From positions 1-64,000 of the forward strand of contig NZ_JMTZ01000019.1 of NCBI RefSeq assembly GCF_000731095.1: 64,000 nt of DNA, given 5' to 3'. The position numbers and the translations under genes are program-made. The notes beneath the pieces are model-generated. The model made no database searches. It saw nothing but the letters and a program-made list of their open reading frames with translations, and was not told the DNA's origin. Within the stretch, counting starts at the first letter, position 1; every line of letters begins with the position of its first letter. The DNA comes from Lysobacter antibioticus. Its GTDB lineage: Bacteria > Pseudomonadota > Gammaproteobacteria > Xanthomonadales > Xanthomonadaceae. Positions 34,863 to 43,465 of this stretch are shown here, piece after piece.

Positions 34863-36107
34863 ATGCGGATGGGGGCGGTCAAGGCTGGGCTGAGTTGCGG
34901 CGCGCTGATCGTCGGCGCGCTTATGGCCGGCCCACTCATGGCCGGCGCCGCCGGTGCGCAAACCAGCGCAGCCATCGCGGGCGCTGGCTGCAAGCTCGAC
35001 GCCGATCGCGCCTCGGCGGCCGGCCCGGACTGCAGCCAGACCTGGATCGACGCGCGCCTGCGCATCAACGATCTGCAGGCGATCGGCACCCACAACAGCT
35101 ACAAGCTCGCGATCCCGCCGCAGGAGCTGGCCGCGCACCGCGCGGTCGATGCGGCCGGCGCGGACTCGCTGGACTATGCGCATCCGCCCTTGTTCGCGCA
35201 GTTGGAGCAGGGCGCCCGCACGCTCGAGCTCGATGTCTACTACGACCCGCGCGGCGGCCGTTATGCGCATCCGCCCGGTGCCTTGCGCCGGGGCTATGGC
35301 GAGGCCGGCCCCTGGTCGCCCGCAGTCGCGGCCGAAATGACGCAGCCCGGCTTCAAGGTCATGCACCTGGCCGATATCGACTTCCGCAGCCAGTGCATGG
35401 TTTTCGTGCAGTGCCTGCGGCAGATCCGCGCCTGGTCGCAAAGCCACCGCGAGCATGCGCCGATCCTGATCCTGATCAACGCCAAGGACGGCCGCAGTGG
35501 GCCCGGTGCGGTTGCGCCGCTGCCGTTCGACGGCGCCGCCTTCGATGCGCTCGATGGCGAAATCCGTTCGGTCTTTACCGCCGCCGAACTGATCGTTCCC
35601 GACGACGTGCGCGGCGATGCGCCGAGCCTGCGCGAAGCGGTGCTGGCCGGACGCTGGCCGACGCTGGCGCAGGCGCGCGGCAAGGTCCTGTTCGCGCTCG
35701 ACGAGGACGCGCGCAAGATCGGCTTGTACCGCGGCGCGCGACGCTCGCTGGAAGGGCGGGCGATGTTCGTCAACACAGACGAGCAGGCCTCCGATGCCGC
35801 CTATCTGACCCTCAACGACCCGATCGGGCAGGGCGTACGCATTGCCAAGGCGGTCGACGCCGGCTTCCTGGTGCGCACCCGCGCCGACGCCGACACGCTC
35901 GAGGCGCGGCGCAACGACCCGCGCCGGCGCGAGGCCGCCTTCGCCAGCGGCGCGCATTACATCTCCACCGATTACCCGCAGCCCGACCGGCGTTTCAGCC
36001 GCTATCGCGTGGTGTTCCCGCGCAGCGAAATCGCGCGCTGCAACCCGCGCCGCCAGCCCGAGCGTTGCAACCAGCGTCCGGTCGAAGCGCTCGAGAAGCA
36101 CGATTGA
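34863..36107 (+). CDS. PI-PLC-like calcium-dependent phosphodiesterase, secreted
   Basis: The ATG at 34863 follows the receptor stop by 5 bases. A signal peptide (about residues 1-33) precedes a domain of the PLC-like phosphodiesterase TIM-barrel superfamily, C1-like type: IGTHNSYK with the first catalytic His, LELDVYYDPRGG with metal-binding Glu and Asp, HLADIDFRSQC, ILILINAKDG and GAHYISTDYPQP at the end. Members cleave phosphatidylinositol or related phosphodiesters. With the receptor and the following PHP hydrolase it forms a probable scavenging operon. Confidence 0.85.
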   Translation: MRMGAVKAGLSCGALIVGALMAGPLMAGAAGAQTSAAIAGAGCKLDADRASAAGPDCSQTWIDARLRINDLQAIGTHNSYKLAIPPQELAAHRAVDAAGADSLDYAHPPLFAQLEQGARTLELDVYYDPRGGRYAHPPGALRRGYGEAGPWSPAVAAEMTQPGFKVMHLADIDFRSQCMVFVQCLRQIRAWSQSHREHAPILILINAKDGRSGPGAVAPLPFDGAAFDALDGEIRSVFTAAELIVPDDVRGDAPSLREAVLAGRWPTLAQARGKVLFALDEDARKIGLYRGARRSLEGRAMFVNTDEQASDAAYLTLNDPIGQGVRIAKAVDAGFLVRTRADADTLEARRNDPRRREAAFASGAHYISTDYPQPDRRFSRYRVVFPRSEIARCNPRRQPERCNQRPVEALEKHD

Positions 36108-36118
36108 CGAACCGGGGC

Positions 36119-37642
36119 ATGATCATGAAATCGCTTATTGCGCTGCTGATGCTCGCCTTGGCCTGTGGGGCACCCATGGCCGGTGCGGCCAGCGCTGCCG
36201 AGGCCGCCGACGTGACCATCGAGGGCGCGATCGAAGGCCGCGACAATCGCAGCTATCGCGAACTGCCGTTCCGGGTGCCGAACGGCGTCGTTCGCATCAC
36301 GGTCGAGTTCGCCTACGACGGGCGCGAGCACAAGACCACGATCGACCTGGGCTTGATCGGCCCTGGCGACTTCCTCGGCCGCGACGGCTTCCGCGGTTGG
36401 AGCGGCGGCAACAAACGCGTGTTCACCGTCAGCGCCGCCGATGCGACCCCGTCGTATCCGGCCGGCGCCTTGCCCGCGGGCGAGTGGAAAGTCCTGCTCG
36501 GCATTCCCAACATCCGCGCCGAGCAGCGCGCCCGCTATGTCGCGCGCATCCATTTCGGCATGGCCGATGAACCCGATGCGTTACCTGCCGCGATCGCCGC
36601 CAAGCCCCTGCGCTCCGGGCCGGGCTGGTACCGCGGCGACCTGCACATGCACAGCGGCCACAGCGACGGCAGCTGCGCCTCACAGGGCGGCAGCAAGGTG
36701 CCGTGCCCATTGTTCCTGACCGCGCAGGCGGCGAGTCGGCACGGGTTGGATTTCGTCGCCGTCACCGAACACAACACGGTCTCGCATCTTTCGGGCCTGC
36801 GTGAGCTGCAGCCGTATTTCGATCGTTTGTTGCTGATGCCGGGCATCGAGATCACCACCTTCCAGGGCCATGCGAACGTGTTCGGCACCTACGCCCCGGT
36901 CGACTTCCGCGTCGGCAGCACCGCGGTGCCGGATTGGGACACGGTTTTGCGCGCGCTGGAGAAGCGCGGCGCGCCGGTGTCGATCAATCACCCGATCCGT
37001 CCCTCCGACGAACGCTGCATGGGCTGCGGCTGGACGCCGATGCCGGCGGCGGACCTGTCGCGGGTCAGCATGGTCGAGGCCGTCAACGGCGGCGACGCCG
37101 ACACCCCGGGCTCGGGCATCGCCTTCTGGCAGCGCGAACTCAACGCCGGCCATCGTTTGACCGGCATCGGCGGCAGCGATAACCACGATGCCCCGACCGA
37201 GGCCGAAGAAACCTTCGGCGCCAGCCGGATCGGCCGGCCGACCACGGTTGTGCATGCGCGCGAGCTGTCGATGCCGGCGATCCTGGAGGGCCTGCGCGCC
37301 GGCAATGTCTTCGTGGACGTGCGCGGATCGAAGGATCGCGCCCTGGAGCTGAGCGCGAGCCACGGACGCGAGCAAACCGCGATGGGCGGCGAGTTGCGCC
37401 TGCGCGCCGGCGACGAGGCGAGGTTGAGCCTGACGGTACGCAACGTCCCCGACGGCCGGGTCGAAACCATCGTCGACGGCGTCGCCGTGCCCCTGATCGA
37501 GCAGCCGGCGATCGGCGCAGCCGAGCAGCGCTTCGACTTCCGTTGGCGCAGCGATGGCGCCCGCCATTGGCTGCGCGTCGACGTGCGCGATGCGCAGGGG
37601 CGGCTCGCCTTGATGGGCAACCCGGTGTACTTCAACCGCTAA
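36119..37642 (+). CDS. PHP-domain metallohydrolase of the CehA/McbA type, secreted
   Basis: The start is the ATG at 36119 or 36125; both open the same signal peptide. Residues 30-160 form a beta-rich N-terminal domain, followed by a PHP catalytic domain: GDLHMHSGHSDGSC, FVAVTEHNT, MPGIEITTFQGHANVFG, VSINHPIRP and GGSDNHDA, giving the metal-binding His/Asp/Glu set. PHP enzymes hydrolyse phosphoesters; some CehA/McbA members act on other esters. A short Ig-like C-terminal region ends the 507-residue chain. It is 11 bases after the PI-PLC-like gene and convergent with thiS. Confidence 0.85.
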   Translation: MIMKSLIALLMLALACGAPMAGAASAAEAADVTIEGAIEGRDNRSYRELPFRVPNGVVRITVEFAYDGREHKTTIDLGLIGPGDFLGRDGFRGWSGGNKRVFTVSAADATPSYPAGALPAGEWKVLLGIPNIRAEQRARYVARIHFGMADEPDALPAAIAAKPLRSGPGWYRGDLHMHSGHSDGSCASQGGSKVPCPLFLTAQAASRHGLDFVAVTEHNTVSHLSGLRELQPYFDRLLLMPGIEITTFQGHANVFGTYAPVDFRVGSTAVPDWDTVLRALEKRGAPVSINHPIRPSDERCMGCGWTPMPAADLSRVSMVEAVNGGDADTPGSGIAFWQRELNAGHRLTGIGGSDNHDAPTEAEETFGASRIGRPTTVVHARELSMPAILEGLRAGNVFVDVRGSKDRALELSASHGREQTAMGGELRLRAGDEARLSLTVRNVPDGRVETIVDGVAVPLIEQPAIGAAEQRFDFRWRSDGARHWLRVDVRDAQGRLALMGNPVYFNR

Positions 37643-37697
37643 CCGCACGACGCCCCGGGGCCGTCGGCGCCGACCCGGGACAGTCCGGGTATCGCGC

Positions 37698-37898
37698 TCA
37701 GCCGCCGCCGAGGGCGTGCACGATCTCGACCTTGTCGCCTTCGGCAAGCGCGCGTTCGGCGTGGCGCCCGCGCGGGACGATCTCGCCGTTGATCTCGACC
37801 GCGACCCGGCGTTCGCCCAGGCCTTCGTTGTGCAGCAGTTCGACCACGGTGGTCGGCGCCGCGAGCGCGCGCGGTTCGCCATTGAGCAGGATATTCAT
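37698..37898 (-). CDS. thiS: Sulfur carrier protein ThiS
   Basis: The ATG at 37898 gives a 66-residue ubiquitin-like protein: MNILLNGEPRALAAPTTVVE, then AVEINGEIVPRG and EGDKVEIVHALGGG. The terminal Gly-Gly, which is adenylated and converted to a thiocarboxylate, is present (here Gly-Gly-Gly). ThiS gives sulfur to ThiG. It usually lies just upstream of thiG; here thiG is 9 kb away in the same direction, with five unrelated transcription features between. Confidence 0.95.
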   Translation of the reverse strand: MNILLNGEPRALAAPTTVVELLHNEGLGERRVAVEINGEIVPRGRHAERALAEGDKVEIVHALGGG

Positions 37899-38185
37899 GC
37901 CGCCATTGTCGCGTGGGCGCCCGCTTGCGGCCAGTCTCGGCCCTGGCGGTTGGCAGCATCCGAACCGCAGCAAAGGCCCGCTCTGTGACCTCTGGCCCCG
38001 GCGCCGGAGCGGCCGGCCGGGGATAATCGCGGCATCGTTTTGCCGCGCTGCGCCTTGCCTTGATCCGCCGGCGCGTGCTTCGATTCGGCCATCCGCCGGC
38101 GTATGTCACGCCCGCGCGGAGCTTCTACCGGCAATCGACCGATCATTCGATCGCCATCACCCGTCACATCACCGCAGGGAAGTTC

Positions 38186-40006
38186 ATGATGAAACCCGTT
38201 CGTACCGTGCTGGCCGCCGCCCTCGTGCTGGCCGCCGCTCCGGCCTTCGCCCAGGAGTATTCGCAGACCGTCTTCATCGGCGACAGCCTGACCGACTCCG
38301 GCCATTTCCGCCCGGCCCTGTTCCAGGCGGTCGGTCCGAACGCGGCCCTGATCGGCCGCTTCACCACCAACCCGGGCCTGGTCTGGTCGGAATATGTCGC
38401 CGAGTACTACGGCACCAACGCCACCAGCGCCAATCAGGGCGGCACCAACTACGCCGTCGGCGGCGCCCGCACCGGCACCAACAGCGCCAGCCCGCTCGGC
38501 GCGATTCCGTCGCTGGCCACGCAGACCACCAACTACCTCGCCGCCAACGGCGGCCGCGCCGACCCGAACGCGCTGTACACCGTGTGGGGCGGCGCCAACG
38601 ACCTGTTCGCAGTCGTCGCCGGCGCCCCGGCGCAGGCCACCATCACCAATGCCGTCACCGCGCAGATCGGTGTGGTCGCCGCGCTGCAGAACGCCGGCGC
38701 CCAGTACGTGCTGGTGCCGACCGTGCCGAACCTCGGCCTGACCCCGCAGTTCCGCGCGGGCGGCGCCGCCGCCCAGGCCGCCGGCACCCAGCTGTCGACC
38801 ACCTACAACAACGCCCTGTACGGCGGCCTCGCCGCGGCCGGCCTGCGCGTGATTCCGCTCAACACCTTCAGCCTGCTGGCGGAAATCACCGCCAACCCGG
38901 CGCCGTACGGCATCACCAACGTCACCGGCACCGGCTGCAATCCGCAGATCACCGCCTCGTCGCTGACCTGCAGCCCGCTCAACTACGCTGCCCCCGACGC
39001 GCCGGAAACCTACGCTTTCGCCGATGGCGTGCATCCGTCGAGCAAGGCCCATCGCATCCTCGCCGACTACGCGCTGTCGGTGCTCGAAGCGCCGCGTTTC
39101 ATCGCCGTGCTGCCGAACTCGGCGGCGATGAGCGGCCGCGCCCGCGCCGACCAGGTCGCCAACCACCTCGCCGGCCCGCAGGAAGGCGACGGCATGCGTT
39201 GGTGGACCAGCCTGCGCGGCGACTTCCAGCGCTACGGCCACGGCGACCTGTACGACGGCGCCGGTCCGGCGCTGAGCGGCGGCATCGACTGGAACCGCGG
39301 CAACCTGGTGTTCGGCGCCTTCGCCGGCTACGGCCAGCAGAAGAACGACTTCGGCCTGCGCAACGGCGAATTCGAGCAGAAGGAAGCCACCCTCGGCGGC
39401 TTCGTCGGCTGGTACGGCGAACGCGCCTGGGTCAACGGCCAGGTCAGCTACACCCAGCTCGACTTCGACATCGACCGCAACGCCAACCTCGGCCCGGTCA
39501 CCCGCGTCCACCACGGTTCCGCCGACGGCGACAACCTCACCATCGCCGTCAACGGCGGCTGGGAGTTCGGCCAGGACGCCCTGCGTCACGGCCCGGTGCT
39601 CGGCCTGGTCTCGCAGAAGATCGAAGTCGACGGCTTCGCCGAAAGCGACCCGACGCTCGCGACCTCGCTGGCCTATCCGAAGCAGGAGTTCGACTCGCTG
39701 ATCGGCAGCGTGGGTTGGCAGATCAACTACACCCACAGCGAAAGCTTCCGCCCCTACGCGCGCCTGACCGTCGACCGCGAGTTCGAGGACGCCCCCGAAC
39801 ACGCTTACGCACGCCTGCAGACCGTGCCGGGCCTGGGCGACTACGCCGTGATGGGCCGCAAGTTCGACCAGAACTACGGCAGCCTGCTGTTCGGCGTGCG
39901 CACCCACCTGTTCGGCCTCGACGCCAACATCGGCGCCAGCGCGACGGTCGGCCAGGGCGGCGGCAACACCACCACTGTGTTCGCACAGGTGGGCCGCGGG
40001 TTCTGA
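38186..40006 (+). CDS. GDSL-family esterase autotransporter (EstA-like)
   Basis: The ATG pair at 38186/38189 has AGGGA at good spacing and opens a signal peptide ending APAFAQ. The passenger is a GDSL hydrolase: FIGDSLTDSG (Ser), GGANDLF (Asn block) and FADGVHPSSKAH (Asp/His). From about residue 320 a C-terminal beta-barrel of the autotransporter type follows (GGIDWNRGNLVFGAFAGYG), ending in Phe (VGRGF). It would be displayed on the cell surface as an esterase or phospholipase, like Pseudomonas EstA. It is monocistronic with its own terminator. Confidence 0.94.
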   Translation: MMKPVRTVLAAALVLAAAPAFAQEYSQTVFIGDSLTDSGHFRPALFQAVGPNAALIGRFTTNPGLVWSEYVAEYYGTNATSANQGGTNYAVGGARTGTNSASPLGAIPSLATQTTNYLAANGGRADPNALYTVWGGANDLFAVVAGAPAQATITNAVTAQIGVVAALQNAGAQYVLVPTVPNLGLTPQFRAGGAAAQAAGTQLSTTYNNALYGGLAAAGLRVIPLNTFSLLAEITANPAPYGITNVTGTGCNPQITASSLTCSPLNYAAPDAPETYAFADGVHPSSKAHRILADYALSVLEAPRFIAVLPNSAAMSGRARADQVANHLAGPQEGDGMRWWTSLRGDFQRYGHGDLYDGAGPALSGGIDWNRGNLVFGAFAGYGQQKNDFGLRNGEFEQKEATLGGFVGWYGERAWVNGQVSYTQLDFDIDRNANLGPVTRVHHGSADGDNLTIAVNGGWEFGQDALRHGPVLGLVSQKIEVDGFAESDPTLATSLAYPKQEFDSLIGSVGWQINYTHSESFRPYARLTVDREFEDAPEHAYARLQTVPGLGDYAVMGRKFDQNYGSLLFGVRTHLFGLDANIGASATVGQGGGNTTTVFAQVGRGF

Positions 40007-40064
40007 TTGCTGCGGCCTTAGGCCGCACTACTGCGTCATAGCGGCATAGCGTTATTGCGTCACC

Positions 40065-40095
40065 GAAACCGGGCCGAGAGGCCCGGTTTCTTTTT
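40065..40095 (+). terminator. Intrinsic terminator
   Basis: An 11-bp perfect stem GAAACCGGGCC with a GAGA loop (40076-40079) and five T, 59 bases after the autotransporter gene. Confidence 0.95.
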
Positions 40096-40249
40096 GGGCG
40101 GGGCGTCGGGGTGGTGGGCGTCAGGCGAGGGCGGTGCTTCGATAAGTACGCAGACACAGCAGGCAGTACGACAGAGAGTCGACGAAGCGCCTGGGTAGAG
40201 CAGACGGGGAGGGCGCCAGCCTCGTGCCGCAGCGCCATCAGCCCGATGT

Positions 40250-40277
40250 TTGCCACCCGCGCGGCCTGCGCTATAAA
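40250..40277 (+). promoter_or_regulatory. Promoter of tRNA-Gly
   Basis: A -35 TTGCCA (40250-40255), 16-base spacer and -10 TATAAA (40272-40277) lie just upstream of the tRNA 5' end. Confidence 0.75.
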
Positions 40278-40288
40278 CTGGCCCGCAA

Positions 40289-40362
40289 GCGGGTGTAGTT
40301 CAATGGTAGAACTGCAGCTTCCCAAGCTGCTAGCGTGGGTTCGATTCCCATCACCCGCTCCA
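40289..40362 (+). tRNA. tRNA-Gly (anticodon CCC), CCA encoded
   Basis: The acceptor arms GCGGGTG (40289-40295) and CACCCGC (40352-40358) pair fully. The D arm, the anticodon arm (GCAGC, loop TTCCCAA, GCTGC) and the T arm (loop TTCGATT) are all in place. The anticodon CCC reads GGG glycine codons. The discriminator is T and the 3' CCA is encoded. Confidence 0.97.
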
Positions 40363-40517
40363 TCTCTCCCGGCGGTGCGCAACGCACTGAGCAAGACCGG
40401 GCTTCCTTGCGAGCGATATCCTGCGGACCGGGCTTGCCGAGATGCCGAGTTTAGGTGGCGTCCCGCGTCTGTAGCCGCGCATACTCTTTCTAGTTGGGAA
40501 AGCGATGGGATGCACGG

Positions 40518-41186
40518 ATGGCAAAGGTCATAGCGCAACCAATAGTTCTGATAGCGTTTGGAATGGCGCTCTGCGCCTGCGCTGAGTCGTCCAGCTCAAT
40601 GCAACCTCCAGCAAACAGGACCGCGGTTCCAGCTGCCGCTCAAGTTGTCAGCACCACCCAGCAGGTGGGATACGACACTGCCGAACTGCAGCGGCGGTTA
40701 GTCGATGTGGCGAGCGGCCTGCGTTCCTTCTCTGACCTTTCACCGCACGCCCTGCAAAAACGTTTGGGCCTGGCTCTGCACCCGGATCCTAAACGGCCGC
40801 AGGCAACTGCCGGCATCGGTGCGTTGAGCAACGGGTGGGTTTATCAAGTGCAGGCATGGCAGCTCACTGGCACTACACCGCCCCCTGGCCCAGTTCAGTT
40901 CTACTTCTTTCCCGGCACATCGGTTGACCCGAAATGGTGGGGCGGTGCTCGCTGCTTTCTCGACAGTGGAGCGTTACTCGAAAGTTTAAAAGCGCAGGGC
41001 TTAGCCATCGATGGTCAGCGCCACGATGGGGGCTTGCAGACGACGTCGCTTTCCCGGAGCAGTCCTACGGCTGTGTTCACCATTGTTGTTGGCGATCATC
41101 TTGCCAACGCAGTCCGAGAAGGCAGTCAGCGCTGTCTGCGCAAGCTGACGCTCACCGCTAAAGCGTCGAGCTCGAAGGGAAGATGA
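40518..41186 (+). CDS. Predicted lipoprotein, unknown (222 aa)
   Basis: The ATG at 40518 is preferred over a TTG 24 bases upstream. The N-terminus (MAKVIAQPIVLIAFGMALCA) ends in a probable lipobox with Cys21, so the protein is likely membrane-anchored. The rest has no recognised domain; it includes PVQFYFFPGTS and GGARCFLDSGALL, and Cys near the end (QRCLRKL). Its base composition is visibly less GC-rich than its neighbours and it lies directly after tRNA-Gly, which suggests acquisition, but no integrase or repeated tRNA end was found. Confidence 0.65.
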   Translation: MAKVIAQPIVLIAFGMALCACAESSSSMQPPANRTAVPAAAQVVSTTQQVGYDTAELQRRLVDVASGLRSFSDLSPHALQKRLGLALHPDPKRPQATAGIGALSNGWVYQVQAWQLTGTTPPPGPVQFYFFPGTSVDPKWWGGARCFLDSGALLESLKAQGLAIDGQRHDGGLQTTSLSRSSPTAVFTIVVGDHLANAVREGSQRCLRKLTLTAKASSSKGR

Positions 41187-41653
41187 GCTGTGGGCTTGTT
41201 GCGCTGGCAAGGCGGATAGACGCAGTGGATTCCGCGCTGTGACGCTAATGCGATTTCTGCTGCAATGCTGTTCGTTCAACAGACAGCCGCCGGCGCAATA
41301 AGGCGCTTAACCGACAGGTTGTTGGCGCTGCCGTTCATGACGCATCGTTCGGCAATTGCCCAGCGATCTGGCCGAACACATCCGACTCAATGTTCGCCAC
41401 TCGCTGACGTTTCTTGCCCCTTACGCATCCCGCGCAGGCTCCACTTCTACGCCAAGTACCAAAACGTGATGCAGCCCCCCGCCGCTGTTGCAGCGCACAT
41501 TGCACCCCCTGGAACCATACGCTAGCGTCCGGGGGCGATGGCAGGGGGGCGTGCCGCGGGGTTCGGGCATCCCCATCGTGATTCGGGTTTCGCGTTACTC
41601 ATCGGGCACCGGCAGGTGTCCGCAGCGCACATCATCTCGAAGGGGAATTAAGG
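41187..41653. other. Lower-GC intergenic stretch, no gene seen
   Basis: This 467-base spacer between the lipoprotein gene and the SGNH hydrolase continues the less GC-rich composition of the former. Frames are short and show no recognisable protein. It may be decayed sequence left by a transfer event next to tRNA-Gly. No copy of the tRNA 3' end was seen in it. Confidence 0.5.
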
Positions 41654-42742
41654 ATGAAGATTCTGTTCCGCAATAAGGCGGGGCGGTTGCTTTCGGCTGT
41701 GGCGCTGTTCGCGCTCTCGGCCTCGGGCATGGCCAGCACGCTCAATCAGAACGTTTCCTGGACCGTCGATCGGCCCGCGACCAGCACCAAGTACCGCGTC
41801 GTCGCTTACGGCGATTCGATTTTCGCCGGCTATAACGGTTCGATCAGCAACGCGGCGCGCTATTCGGCGCCGACGGTGGATGCCGAGTATCTGTCGGCGC
41901 GCTGGAACGCGGACGTCGAAAGCATTCGCCGCGCCAAGTCCGGTGCGGTGGCCCGCGATGTTTACGAGAATAAGATCGTCGCCGATCGTTCCTACATGCA
42001 GGCCGCCTCGACCCGCGTGGTGAGCTTCGAGATGTGCGGCAACGACGGTCTGCAGGCGCGCACGGCGTTCAAGGAGCAAACCGGTACCTGCAATTACAGC
42101 GGGCTGGATGCGGCGGTCAATTCCTGCAGGACCTACGTGGCGGCGGCGATGGACTACATCAACGCCAATGCGCATGCCAACACCAAGCTCAAGGTGATCT
42201 CCAATCTGTACTACCCCGGCTACAACGCCGACAACGTGCAGAGCTCGTGCCGCGACTCCGCCACCGGGCAGACGGTGAACATGCGCGATCGCTTCTTGCC
42301 GGCCATCGCCAAGATGAACTACTGGATGTGCGAATACGCCCGCCAGAAGGGTTTCCAGTGTGCGGACAGCTTCGCCCAGTACATGGGCGCGGACTACGAC
42401 AGCAACGGCGACGGGCAGATCGATTCCGACGCGCTGCGCTATGTGTCCGGCGAAAGCGAGGCCAGCTACATCAACCGCACCGCAGTCACCCTGCGTGCGA
42501 CCTTGCGCGACGCCAACACCAAGTTCGTGTCGTCGTCGAGCTCGTTCGACTACATCCAGTCCGACGACACCCATCCGACCTACACCGGCGGCACGGTGTC
42601 GGCCGGCCTCTGGGGCGGCAGCACCGGCACCGGCGCGCCGCGCTACTCCAGCTTCACCAACGGCCGCAGCCCGATCTGGAACCAGTACGGGCACGAGCGC
42701 ATGGGCTGGGCTTTGTCGGTCTATCAGCCGGCTTCGCCCTGA
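41654..42742 (+). CDS. Secreted SGNH/GDSL-type hydrolase
   Basis: A signal peptide (LLSAVALFALSASGMAS) precedes a 335-residue mature SGNH hydrolase. Blocks seen: VVAYGDSIFAGYNG (nucleophile Ser), SFEMCGNDGLQ (Gly/Asn), and QSDDTHPTYTGG (Asp and His). A DSNGDGQIDSDAL sequence looks like a calcium-binding EF-hand-type loop. Cysteines are several, consistent with disulfides. It probably acts outside the cytoplasm on esters such as acylated polysaccharide or lipid. Confidence 0.88.
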   Translation: MKILFRNKAGRLLSAVALFALSASGMASTLNQNVSWTVDRPATSTKYRVVAYGDSIFAGYNGSISNAARYSAPTVDAEYLSARWNADVESIRRAKSGAVARDVYENKIVADRSYMQAASTRVVSFEMCGNDGLQARTAFKEQTGTCNYSGLDAAVNSCRTYVAAAMDYINANAHANTKLKVISNLYYPGYNADNVQSSCRDSATGQTVNMRDRFLPAIAKMNYWMCEYARQKGFQCADSFAQYMGADYDSNGDGQIDSDALRYVSGESEASYINRTAVTLRATLRDANTKFVSSSSSFDYIQSDDTHPTYTGGTVSAGLWGGSTGTGAPRYSSFTNGRSPIWNQYGHERMGWALSVYQPASP

Positions 42743-42769
42743 CGGACGCGTCCGGCGGATAGCCGACTC

Positions 42770-43441
42770 ATGACCAAGCGCGATCATCCGCATGCCCCGT
42801 CGTCCCGAGCGGACGGCGAGGGCATGCGTGTGATTGCGAAAGCGCCCGTGGCCCGCGGTGGGCGCTTGCTGTGGGCGGCCTGCGCCATCGTGGTGATCGC
42901 CGTGGCGTCGGTGGGCTGGTGGTGGATGCGCGAGCCTGCGCAAGGCGCGAATGCGGTCGTTGCACAGGCCGACGTGGATCGGGACGCGGCCGCTCCGCCG
43001 GACAGCCGTTCGCTGTCTACGCGGGCAAGACAGCAAGCCGCGTCGCAGCAGGAGCCACCGGCCATGCCGAGCAACGATCCCAACGACTTGGCGGCTTATT
43101 TCCAACCCGGCGATCCGGAACCCACCGGCGCGCAGGTCATCGAGGCCTTGCAGCAGGCCGGCGTGCGCACGGGGCTGGGCGCGTTCAATCCGCCCGGCAC
43201 CAGTCCGCCGCTGCTCGGCTTGGCCGTGCCGGAAAACTACGAATTGCCGCAAGGCTATGTTCGCCATCATCAGGTGACCGACGAGGGCGTGCCGATCGAG
43301 CCGGTGCTGATGTTCGCGCCCGGCTTCACTTTGTACGACGCGCAGGGCCGACCCATCGCGATGCCGGCCGACCGGATCGTGCCGCCGGAACTCGCACCGC
43401 CCGGGATGCCGCAGCGGCCGATCCGGATTCCCCCGCGCTGA
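42770..43441 (+). CDS. Single-pass membrane protein, unknown (223 aa)
   Basis: A basic N-terminal tail of about 30 residues is followed by one membrane helix (LLWAACAIVVIAVASVGWWW), then a Pro-rich periplasmic part (NPPGTSPPLLGLAVP; PPELAPPGMPQRPIRIPPR). No family was recognised. It starts 27 bases after the SGNH hydrolase gene and ends 24 bases before the Lnt-like gene, so the three probably form one operon. Confidence 0.65.
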   Translation: MTKRDHPHAPSSRADGEGMRVIAKAPVARGGRLLWAACAIVVIAVASVGWWWMREPAQGANAVVAQADVDRDAAAPPDSRSLSTRARQQAASQQEPPAMPSNDPNDLAAYFQPGDPEPTGAQVIEALQQAGVRTGLGAFNPPGTSPPLLGLAVPENYELPQGYVRHHQVTDEGVPIEPVLMFAPGFTLYDAQGRPIAMPADRIVPPELAPPGMPQRPIRIPPR

Positions 43442-43465
43442 CCCAGCGACACGGAGTGTTTCGAT

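Noticed and set aside
41187-41653. Considered as integron cassette (attC) region
   Set aside because: Some GTTAAC/GTTGTT-like strings occur, but no convincing paired R and L boxes and no integrase were found.
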